Below are positions 1 through 6,356 of a stretch of 11,784 nucleotides of DNA, piece after piece; within the stretch, counting starts at the first letter, position 1, and the number at the start of each line of letters is the position of its first letter. The DNA is taken from the NCBI GenBank assembly GCA_027858215.1, contig JAQIDD010000159.1, positions 1 through 11,784 on the forward strand, written 5' to 3'. Below the pieces are notes generated by a model that did no database searches, had not been told where the DNA came from, and saw only the letters and a list, made by a program, of their open reading frames with translations. Source of the stretch: Candidatus Delongbacteria bacterium. GTDB taxonomy: Bacteria > Bacteroidota > Bacteroidia > Bacteroidales > ML635J-15. The position numbers were made by a program, and so were the translations under genes.

Positions 1-40
1 AAATAATCTAAGTTTCTATAAATTTGAAAGATACGTAACC

Positions 41-68
41 AAAAAAGCCACCTGATTTCAGATGGCTT
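41..68 (-). terminator. Rho-independent terminator of the T9SS cargo gene
   Basis: Read on the minus strand, AAGCCATCTGA (68-58) and TCAGGTGGCTT (55-45) form an 11-base stem with one T-G wobble and a tiny loop, followed directly by a run of T (plus-strand A-run at 41-46). It begins 22 bases after the TAA stop of the minus-strand gene ending at 91, the expected place and orientation for an intrinsic terminator. Bases 1-40 beyond it are AT-rich and show nothing else. Confidence 0.85.
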
Positions 69-90
69 TGTGGCGATAATAAATGCTGTG

Positions 91-1137
91 TTATTTTGTG
101 ATAATCAGTTTATCAATGAACAAATTGTTGGATTTGTCGTTTAGAACCTCCAGCATATAAGTGCCTGGTGGTAGGTCGGGTGTTTTGTAAATATCTTTAG
201 CAGTTGCTTCAGAAGATACTTTTTTGCCTTCAATGGTATAAATTTGAATTGTAACGGATTTTTCTGTGAGTGCCGATATATCTACAAAAGCATGTGATTC
301 TGCGGGATTGGGGTATAGCAATATCGGATTCACATTAGCTTCATCAACGGCATTGGAAGCAGATACTGTGATGGTATCTGTGTATTCGCATTCAGTAGCA
401 TCGCCTACTATGACAACATAATCACCGGCGCACAGGTCTTCTTGTTCACTTCCGAATGCGCTGATTGGCGCTTCCCAATAATACGAATAAGGAGGAATAC
501 CTCCGGTCGCAAACAATGAAACACTCCCATTGCAATTGTCATTGACATCTGGTTCTTCATCAACATACAATTCAATATCAGAAACTGTGATGTTCACATG
601 ATCTTCAAAAATATTACCACAAGGATCAGCAATTTCTACCCAATAATCATTTTCGCCATTTGATGGTATTACAGAAACTTCTGGATTATTTTCTCCGTTC
701 CACCATGTAAATGTGGCATTGTCTATACTGGCTTCAGCCGTGAGTGTGATTTCGCCTGGAGTCTCACAATAGGTTGTAAATGAATTAATAATTCCTGGTG
801 AGAGAGATATATTCACCTGGTTGGGAACAGTTACTTCTGTTGTAAGGAAACATCCGATGCTGTCAACGATTTTTACGTAATAATCTTTTGGACACAGATT
901 TTGAATGTTCGGATTTTGAGTGTATGTAAGGCTGTCTTCAAAGTAGAAGTAATCAGCATTTCCATATATATAGGTAAACGGTTCGAAATTATTAATCACG
1001 TTGATTTGCATGCTGCCATCACATTCATTGTAACAGGACACTTCCTGAACATCAATGTTTTCAAGTTGCATGCTGGAAACTCTAATGGTCACAGAATCAT
1101 GCACTTCATTGCCACATATATCAGAAATGGTAACCAA
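91..1137 (-). CDS. C-terminal fragment of T9SS cargo protein (PKD/SprB-like modules plus type A sorting domain)
   Basis: This is the downstream half of a secreted surface protein, cut off by an in-frame TGA at 1189-1191. The same frame is open from 1188 to the TAA at 91-93 (365 codons), so the listed TTG at 1137 is only the first usable alternative start; the first ATG is at 1071. Visible modules are the end of a PKD-like domain (YLVTISDICGN), an SprB-like repeat (CYNECDGSMQINV ... DYYVKIVDSIGC), a second PKD-like domain (TFTWWNGENN ... YWVEIADPCGN), another SprB-like stretch (CNGSVSLFATGGIPPYSYYW) and a final T9SS type A sorting domain of about 75 residues (ILLYPNPAESHAFVDIS ... LPPGTYMLEV ... 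KLIITK). The sorting domain is established to direct passage through the T9SS and attachment at the cell surface. Made alone, this fragment has no signal peptide and should stay in the cytoplasm. Function is unknown; adhesin is a reasonable guess. Confidence 0.8.
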   Translation of the reverse strand: MVTISDICGNEVHDSVTIRVSSMQLENIDVQEVSCYNECDGSMQINVINNFEPFTYIYGNADYFYFEDSLTYTQNPNIQNLCPKDYYVKIVDSIGCFLTTEVTVPNQVNISLSPGIINSFTTYCETPGEITLTAEASIDNATFTWWNGENNPEVSVIPSNGENDYWVEIADPCGNIFEDHVNITVSDIELYVDEEPDVNDNCNGSVSLFATGGIPPYSYYWEAPISAFGSEQEDLCAGDYVVIVGDATECEYTDTITVSASNAVDEANVNPILLYPNPAESHAFVDISALTEKSVTIQIYTIEGKKVSSEATAKDIYKTPDLPPGTYMLEVLNDKSNNLFIDKLIITK

Positions 1138-1188
1138 ATAAGTTTCTATACCAGGCGATGGTTCGATGTTTATGATATTTCCGGTTTC

Positions 1189-1191
1189 TCA
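1189..1191 (-). other. In-frame TGA interrupting the T9SS cargo gene
   Basis: The minus strand reads TGG AGC ACT TGA GAA ACC GGA and stays open in the same frame on both sides, giving ...DFYDWST-stop-ETGNIIN.... The sister PKD-like module later in the protein reads W-W-N-G-E-N at the same place, with a GGA codon at plus positions 694-696. The TGA is therefore best explained as GGA (Gly) changed by one base (G to T), with no frameshift. A real nonsense mutation, a population variant or a sequencing error are all possible. Confidence 0.85.
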
Positions 1192-2454
1192 AGTGCTCCA
1201 ATCATAAAAATCCGGATCAATATTGACTTCTCCCACAAGATCAAGTGTCTCAGGAGGTTCTTCGCCGCAATAATTGGTTTGCACATCCTGTATGCCACCC
1301 TTAATCATTTCGGCATCATAAATATTGATGGTATCTAGCACTGAATTTCCACCCGAATTACCACAAGGGCATGATGTCCAGAATTCCAATATCATGGTTT
1401 CAGTACCTTCTTCCAGGCCATCGTTGAATGCAGTGTACCAGATTGTATCAACATCTTCGTAGGGAGCCATATAAGCAGAATCAGCAATCTCGCTGACATC
1501 CACAGTTTCGTCGGCAGTGCTGCCGGGATGCCAGTCGATATAAATGGATACTTCTTCGTCTTCGGGTGAATTATCTGCCCGTTCAAGCACAAAATAGTTT
1601 GTACATCCTTCATACAGGTCAGCATCGGTTCCCACATCAGAGTGGTTGACCGCATTGATCTGTACTCCGCTGGTGAAACTGCCTGCTTCTATGAATACCC
1701 CTGAATCAAAGGCACTGTCCCCGGCGTCTCCTATTGCCAGTTTGATGTGGTAGGTTTCACATGCTGTAACAATGGCTTCCGCAGTCAGGCTGACTGATGC
1801 ACCATCGTATTCGATGACATGATTATATGCCTCGCCCGTGGCACCACTGCCCCCCAAAGGCCCATTATACCATGTGCCTGTGTTATAAAGATTATCAATG
1901 GTTACAGGATTTCCGTTTGGTAACAATGCAATGTTTGCAGCATTGCCTGAAAAAGGGCCGCTGATTCCTGGTCCTGAAATAAAAAAACCAAACACATCAT
2001 TAAAGCTGGAATTGGCATATTCCGGAAATTCTTCTGATCCGAAAATATAATTAAAACGTATGGTATCGCTTGCCGGCACAAAGTCAAACTCAATTACCGT
2101 CGCATCATTTATTGAGTAGGAGATCAAGGCGTCCAGATCAGGATCAGAGCCGCTGCCGAGGGTGCTGCCTTCACTGGTACTTTGATCAGGGCCAATTGCG
2201 TTTGCTATGTCTCCGGATGCCATTATCAGTCCGGATTCAAAAGGGAAATCTGAGTTTGTATTTGTGAAAGCTCCAAACCCGGTAGATCCATTTATTGTAA
2301 CATTAGAGGCTGTAACGCAGCCTGTAATCAATGAATCCTGGATAAGAACCTCTGCAGAAATACCATCATAAGTTTGAATGTATGGTTGTGCATTTGCCTT
2401 CAATCCAAACACTGTAATAACCAAAATAATTAATTTTATCGGTAGCTTTTTCAT
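1189..2454 (-). CDS. N-terminal part of nonsense-split T9SS cargo protein (choice-of-anchor L type)
   Basis: It encodes 421 residues before the premature TGA; the intact gene (2454 to 91) would give 787. The ATG at 2454 is chosen over an upstream TTG at 2508 because it opens a clean signal peptide (MKKLPIKLIILVITVFGLKA, cleavage likely after ANA at residue 22). Residues about 35-265 look like the choice-of-anchor L domain of Bacteroidota surface proteins: FNYIFGSEEFPEYANSSFND at 134-153 and IGDAGDSAFDSGVFIEAGSF at 241-260. Residues about 282-380 resemble a Calx-beta/sodium-calcium exchanger-like segment (FNDGLEEGTETMILEF), followed by the start of a PKD-like domain ending at W-S-T and the stop. 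Without the sorting tail encoded downstream, the product would enter the periplasm but should not use the T9SS. The divergent neighbour is ruvX, 78 bases away. Binding partner or substrate cannot be read from the sequence. Confidence 0.82.
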   Translation of the reverse strand: MKKLPIKLIILVITVFGLKANAQPYIQTYDGISAEVLIQDSLITGCVTASNVTINGSTGFGAFTNTNSDFPFESGLIMASGDIANAIGPDQSTSEGSTLGSGSDPDLDALISYSINDATVIEFDFVPASDTIRFNYIFGSEEFPEYANSSFNDVFGFFISGPGISGPFSGNAANIALLPNGNPVTIDNLYNTGTWYNGPLGGSGATGEAYNHVIEYDGASVSLTAEAIVTACETYHIKLAIGDAGDSAFDSGVFIEAGSFTSGVQINAVNHSDVGTDADLYEGCTNYFVLERADNSPEDEEVSIYIDWHPGSTADETVDVSEIADSAYMAPYEDVDTIWYTAFNDGLEEGTETMILEFWTSCPCGNSGGNSVLDTINIYDAEMIKGGIQDVQTNYCGEEPPETLDLVGEVNIDPDFYDWST

Positions 2455-2517
2455 GATAGAAACTAATTTAATTAATGGTAAATATACAAAAAAATATTTA
2501 TCCAGCAAATATTTTTT

Positions 2518-2525
2518 TATTTTTG
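2518..2525 (+). promoter_or_regulatory. Possible -7 promoter element before ruvX
   Basis: TATTTTTG matches the Bacteroidota -7 consensus TAnnTTTG exactly and lies 7 bases before the ruvX ATG. No TTG/TTTG -33 box is visible at the usual 17-23 base distance and the surroundings are very AT-rich, so it may be chance. If real, transcription would begin almost at the start codon. Confidence 0.25.
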
Positions 2526-2532
2526 TGTGATT

Positions 2533-2952
2533 ATGAGTAGGTTAATCGGCATTGATTATGGTTTTAAGCGTACGGGCATTGCTGTTACAGATCCCCTGCA
2601 AATAATTGCATCAGGGCTTGATACAGTACCTACTGCATCGCTTTTTGATTGTTTAGAAAGATACATAAACCAAGAGGACGTGGAAGGCATTGTTTTTGGC
2701 ATGCCGACAAAAGATGATGGCAGTCCGTCGGAACCGGTGCCGCAAATCATTGGTGCCATGAGAAAATGCCGTAAACTTTTTCCTGGAATACGGATTGATA
2801 GTCATGATGAAAGTTATACCTCCAAAATGGCATTTCAAACTATGATTGACGGCGGTGTTAAAAAGAAAAAGCGACGTGATAAAGCATTGGTTGATAAAAT
2901 CAGTGCAACCATTATTTTGCAATCTTATATGGAAGCTAACAAAAACAAATAA
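2533..2952 (+). CDS. ruvX: RuvX/YqgF family putative Holliday junction resolvase / pre-16S rRNA nuclease
   Basis: A 139-residue protein, the normal length for the YqgF/RuvX family of RNase H-fold nucleases, which act in the cytoplasm in 16S rRNA 5'-end maturation and are proposed to resolve Holliday junctions. Motifs in order: IGIDYGFKRTGIAVTD at 5-20 with the first acidic residue D8; IVFGMP at 53-58; HDESYTS at 91-97 (family DERxTS region, acidic E93); and DKISATIIL at 121-129 with D121. All three acidic positions expected at the metal site are present. ATG 2533 is preferred over GTG 2527 because the family begins with only a few residues before the first strand. It leads a tight operon: def starts 2 bases after its TAA. 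A lysine-rich loop (KKKKRRDK, 110-117) precedes the last motif. Confidence 0.95.
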   Translation: MSRLIGIDYGFKRTGIAVTDPLQIIASGLDTVPTASLFDCLERYINQEDVEGIVFGMPTKDDGSPSEPVPQIIGAMRKCRKLFPGIRIDSHDESYTSKMAFQTMIDGGVKKKKRRDKALVDKISATIILQSYMEANKNK

Positions 2953-2954
2953 TT

Positions 2955-3506
2955 ATGATATATCCCATTTATTTATATGGACATCCGGTGCTTCGAAAAA
3001 GGGCAAAGGAAATAGATACCGGGAAAATAGACCCGAAACCATTGATAAATGATATGTTTCAAACCATGTATAATGCCCAGGGCGCTGGGCTGGCAGGGCC
3101 ACAGATTGGAAAGCCTTTGCGCTTGTATGTGATTGATGCCAACCCAATGGCTGAAGCACATCCTGAGCTTGAAGGTTTTAAAAGGGCGTTTATCAATCCC
3201 GAAATTATTGAACACAGTGAAGAAGCAATGGGTTTTGAAGAGGGCTGCCTTAGCATTCCCGGAATTTTTGAACAGGTAAAACGGTACACAACCCTTACCA
3301 TGCGTTATCTGGATGAAAACCTCCAGGAAAAAACAGAACATTTTGTTGGCATTCAGGCGGTGGTTGTGCAGCATGAATATGATCACCTCAACGGCATTTT
3401 GTTTACAGACAAAATAGCACCATTGAGAAAACGCCTGTTAAAGTCCAGACTGGCAGCTATTGCAAAAGGAAAAACGAAAACTGAATATAAAACAGTAATA
3501 CGATGA
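2955..3506 (+). CDS. def: Peptide deformylase
   Basis: A 183-residue metalloenzyme that removes the formyl group from the N-terminal methionine of new proteins at the ribosome. The three family motifs are clear: GAGLAGPQIG at 43-52, EGCLSIPG at 96-103 with metal ligand C98, and QHEYDHLNG at 139-147 with ligands H140 and H144 and catalytic E141. Motif 1 usually reads GLAAPQ; here the second Ala is Gly (residue 48), a mild variation, while Q50, which contacts the substrate, is kept. The ATG lies 2 bases after the ruvX stop and the TGA overlaps the next gene's ATG (ATGA at 3503-3506), so ruvX, def and the lipoprotein gene are very likely translationally coupled. The lysine-rich C-terminal tail is typical of Bacteroidota forms. 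Confidence 0.97.
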   Translation: MIYPIYLYGHPVLRKRAKEIDTGKIDPKPLINDMFQTMYNAQGAGLAGPQIGKPLRLYVIDANPMAEAHPELEGFKRAFINPEIIEHSEEAMGFEEGCLSIPGIFEQVKRYTTLTMRYLDENLQEKTEHFVGIQAVVVQHEYDHLNGILFTDKIAPLRKRLLKSRLAAIAKGKTKTEYKTVIR

Positions 3507-4087
3507 TTAGCAGACAACATTTTATTTTCTTCATTTTTGTTGTGTTTTTGTTATCTGCCTGCAATCAAAAAGACAAGGAGCAGAGTACAGAGACTGAAAC
3601 AACTGAACAGGATCCAGAGACAGTGCAAAGTAAAGATGAGATGCAAAAGCAAATTATAAAGCATGAAAAAGTATTGCATAAAGTCGATGAATTGGATGTA
3701 TCAAAAGCCAATGACATGATCAGGCTTTACCTGAAGTATGCATCTCAATATAAACAAGACAGTCTGGTGCCTGAATATCTTTTCAGGGCAGCCGAACTGG
3801 CAATGAATGTGGACAGGCCTTATGATGCTGTAGCTTACCTTCAACGGATTGAAAAAAATTACACCGGATTTGATAAAATCCCCTGGGTCGTTTATCTTAC
3901 CGGATTCATTTATGACAGCATGCTCAATGAAGATGAAACCGCTGAAATGTATTATAATCGTTTTCTGGATAACTGGCCGGATCATGAAAGAGCAGAAGAA
4001 GTAAGGATGCTCAAATCGTATCTTCACATGAGCGATAAAGAAATCATAGATAGATTTGAGAAAAGCAATAAGAAAAACTCGCTGTAA
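3503..4087 (+). CDS. Small lipoprotein with TPR-like helical repeats, function unknown
   Basis: A 194-residue predicted lipoprotein. A hydrophobic signal (residues 6-17) is followed by lipobox LSAC with the modified cysteine at C20. Then comes a charged, glutamate/threonine-rich linker (21-48) and an all-helical region (about 49-190). Segments such as PEYLFRAAELAMNVDRPYDA (90-109) and TAEMYYNRFLDNWPDHERAE (146-165) look like tetratricopeptide-type helix pairs, as in BamD/YbgF-like envelope scaffolds, but I cannot assign it to a named family. The ATG overlaps the def stop by 4 bases, indicating translational coupling with ruvX and def. It probably acts at the periplasmic face of a membrane through protein-protein contacts; the partner is unknown. 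Confidence 0.85.
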   Translation: MISRQHFIFFIFVVFLLSACNQKDKEQSTETETTEQDPETVQSKDEMQKQIIKHEKVLHKVDELDVSKANDMIRLYLKYASQYKQDSLVPEYLFRAAELAMNVDRPYDAVAYLQRIEKNYTGFDKIPWVVYLTGFIYDSMLNEDETAEMYYNRFLDNWPDHERAEEVRMLKSYLHMSDKEIIDRFEKSNKKNSL

Positions 4088-4148
4088 TAAGTTTTTAAAT
4101 GTTGCGCCTTTCCGGTTTTGCGGTGAGTAGTTACAAATTGACATAGCA

Positions 4149-6290
4149 GTGAATTTGAATGAACATATAAAAAGCATGCCCGTTGTGCGTTTGCTTATAC
4201 CTTTTATAGCAGGTATTGCATTGGCATTGAAGACTCCTTTTGAAGTTGGGCTCCCCGTAATCCTTGTATTAGGTTTTATAAGTGTGCTGTATTTACAATT
4301 GGAATCACGGTTGACGTTTCATTACAAGGGCAGATGGATCAGTTATGTCCTTATTTTTTTGTTTTTATTTTCGGCGGGTGCTTTTTTGGCTACGGATAAG
4401 CTATCCAATGTAAATACTGTGAGTTTGCCTGATGATGCTCTGCTCATTGCCGAAGTGCAAACCCCAGCGAAAGAAACGGAAAATGCGTACAGCACAGACA
4501 TTGCAGTGCAGGCCTACCGTTATAAAGATGACTGGTTTGACAGTGATGGACAAGCCCGGGTGTATTTTCAGAAAGACAGCATGGCCGGAAATATCAAACC
4601 CGGTATGTTGATAGCGTTTCAACCCGATTTTGATACAGTTTCAAATTCCGGAAATCCTGAAGAGTTTGATTATGCAAAGTACATGACTTACCATATGATT
4701 GCTTCAAGCACCTATTTGAAATCCGGAACATGGACGGTTATTGATCAGACTCAAGTCACCGGATTAAAACGTCGGATGTCACGCCTTAGAACACATCTGC
4801 TGGACATATACAGACAGGCAGGACTTGAAGGGGATGAGTTTGCAGTTGCTGCAGCTCTGAGTCTGGGATACAAAGATAAGCTCCATGATAAGCTACGTCA
4901 TGCATATTCAGCCTCGGGAGCGATGCATGTGCTTGCCGTCAGCGGTTTACATGTGGGGATCATTTATATGGTTATGTTTTTTCTGTTGTCTCCTTTGAGG
5001 AAGAAGAAGAAACTCATTTATTTACAGGTGGTTATTCTTGTCATGTCCATTTGGTTTTACGCTTTGCTTACGGGATTGTCGCCATCGGTAACCAGGGCGG
5101 CTGTGATGTTTAGCTTTATCAGTGCAGGTACGTTGTTCAAACAGAATATTAACATTTACAATATTCTTGCTGCTTCTGCTTTTGTAACCCTGGCGTTCGA
5201 TCCGTTTGTCATTACTGAACTCGGTTTTTGGCTGTCCTACCTTGCTGTATTGAGTATCGTTACGTTTTATAAACCAATATATGGATTATTGAACGTTCGA
5301 AACCCTGTACTGGATAAATTGTGGTCATTGGTAGCTGTTTCTATTGCTGCACAAATCGGAACTGCACCCTTGACGGTGTTATATTTTCATCAGTTTTCAA
5401 ATTATTTTATCCTCACAAATGTTTTGGTGATCCCGGTTGTTACCATCATTGTATATGCAGCCATGCTTGTGTTTTTAGTTTCCTGGATATTTCCGGTCCT
5501 GGCTGTGTATGCGGGTCATGGTATGGCCTTTTTGGTAGGCATACTCAATAAGCTTGTTTTCTTTATTGAAAGTATTCCCGGTGCGGTTTCTCAACACTTG
5601 TACATTACCCCTGTGCAGATGCTGATATTGTACCTGGTCATATTATTTGGATCAATCATGCTAATGAAAGGGAAAAGACAATATGCATGGGCTGTTCTGA
5701 CATTGTTGATGGTGTTTGTTAGTATCGGGATTATCCGGGATATTAAATCTGTGGAACAAAATAAGCTGCTTGTGTACAATCTGAACAATCATACTGCCAT
5801 TAATTGTGTTGTGGGCAAAGATAATGTATTGTTTACGGATGTGACAGGAGAAAACAGCAAAATATTAGATAAACGGTTATCTAATTACTGGCTTTCTGAA
5901 GGCTTGGAAAAAGAAAAAATTGTTGATCTGAATAAAACCGGAAGCAGGTACATGTTTACCAGTATGTTTTCCATTGATAATCCCCATGTTTTTATGAAAG
6001 ACCTGTACATTGGCTTTAAGGGTATCAGGATGTTGATCATTAGGGATGATCGTTATAAATACATGATCAATCAGAATCCGATGGAGCTGGATTATCTCGT
6101 TTTATCATCTGGTGCTGATGTGGATGCAGAAACATTACATGCTTTGTTTACTTTTGAAACACTTATTTTGGATTCCTCTTATCCCTTTTATAAGAAGGGA
6201 AAAATCAAAAACGCAATGGACAAACACAATATTTCGGTACATGATGTTGTTGAAAACGGAGCTTTTATTGAAGATTTACAGGCAGAATAA
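4149..6290 (+). CDS. comEC: ComEC/Rec2 family DNA-uptake channel protein
   Basis: A 713-residue polytopic inner membrane protein of the family that carries single-stranded DNA into the cytoplasm during natural transformation. Order of parts: N-terminal membrane helices (about 12-80); a soluble OB-like/DUF4131 region (about 95-200) with the family motif NPEEFDYAKYM (169-179); the Competence domain (about 230-500) with ASGAMHVLAVSGLHVG (255-270), LTGLSPSVTRAAVM (307-320) and GFWLSYLAVLSIV (359-371); and a soluble C-terminus (about 538-713). That C-terminus resembles a metallo-beta-lactamase-like region (LVYNLNNHTAINCVVG, LDYLVLSSGADVD) but lacks the HxHxDH metal site. The GTG at 4149 gives an N-terminus of usual spacing before RLLIPFIAGI; TTG 4155 or ATG 4176 are alternatives, the latter with an A-rich upstream. 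It lies 61 bases after the lipoprotein gene with no terminator seen, so it may share that transcript. Whether the organism is competent cannot be told from this gene alone. Confidence 0.93.
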   Translation: MNLNEHIKSMPVVRLLIPFIAGIALALKTPFEVGLPVILVLGFISVLYLQLESRLTFHYKGRWISYVLIFLFLFSAGAFLATDKLSNVNTVSLPDDALLIAEVQTPAKETENAYSTDIAVQAYRYKDDWFDSDGQARVYFQKDSMAGNIKPGMLIAFQPDFDTVSNSGNPEEFDYAKYMTYHMIASSTYLKSGTWTVIDQTQVTGLKRRMSRLRTHLLDIYRQAGLEGDEFAVAAALSLGYKDKLHDKLRHAYSASGAMHVLAVSGLHVGIIYMVMFFLLSPLRKKKKLIYLQVVILVMSIWFYALLTGLSPSVTRAAVMFSFISAGTLFKQNINIYNILAASAFVTLAFDPFVITELGFWLSYLAVLSIVTFYKPIYGLLNVRNPVLDKLWSLVAVSIAAQIGTAPLTVLYFHQFSNYFILTNVLVIPVVTIIVYAAMLVFLVSWIFPVLAVYAGHGMAFLVGILNKLVFFIESIPGAVSQHLYITPVQMLILYLVILFGSIMLMKGKRQYAWAVLTLLMVFVSIGIIRDIKSVEQNKLLVYNLNNHTAINCVVGKDNVLFTDVTGENSKILDKRLSNYWLSEGLEKEKIVDLNKTGSRYMFTSMFSIDNPHVFMKDLYIGFKGIRMLIIRDDRYKYMINQNPMELDYLVLSSGADVDAETLHALFTFETLILDSSYPFYKKGKIKNAMDKHNISVHDVVENGAFIEDLQAE

Positions 6291-6318
6291 TTTTTATTGA
6301 AAGCTGTGAATGTTTAGA

Positions 6319-6353
6319 TTTGTGTGTTTATGTAAATGTTTATATTATATTTG
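6319..6353 (+). promoter_or_regulatory. Candidate Bacteroidota promoter for trkA
   Basis: TTTG at 6319-6322 and TATATTTG at 6346-6353 match the -33 (TTTG) and -7 (TAnnTTTG) boxes of the primary Bacteroidota sigma factor, with 23 bases between them, the long end of the accepted range. The -7 box ends 3 bases before the trkA ATG (6357), so the predicted message would be leaderless or nearly so. No terminator is visible between comEC and this site. Confidence 0.42.
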
Positions 6354-6356
6354 ACT

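Noticed and set aside
9..20. 12-base repeat TAAGTTTCTATA, also at 1139-1150
   Set aside because: In about 12 kb of AT-rich DNA several 12-base matches are expected by chance; one copy is inside a coding region and neither flank matches.
1189..1191. TGA read as glycine (alternative code as in some candidate phyla) or as selenocysteine
   Set aside because: def, trkA and murF in the same window end naturally with TGA, so it is a stop here. A structural PKD-like module gives no reason for selenocysteine, and I looked for no SECIS-like element beyond noting that the context is not redox-related.
901..1338. Plus-strand open frame of 145 codons
   Set aside because: It lies opposite the cargo gene, lacks any recognisable domain, and the minus-strand frame has clear modules and a sorting tail.
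3084..3113. Gly instead of Ala in deformylase motif 1 (GLAGPQ)
   Set aside because: A conservative change with all metal ligands and the catalytic glutamate intact; no reason to think the enzyme is altered.
4088..4148. Possible promoter or terminator between the lipoprotein gene and comEC
   Set aside because: No TAnnTTTG box and no hairpin with T-run could be found; only the short shared element noted separately.
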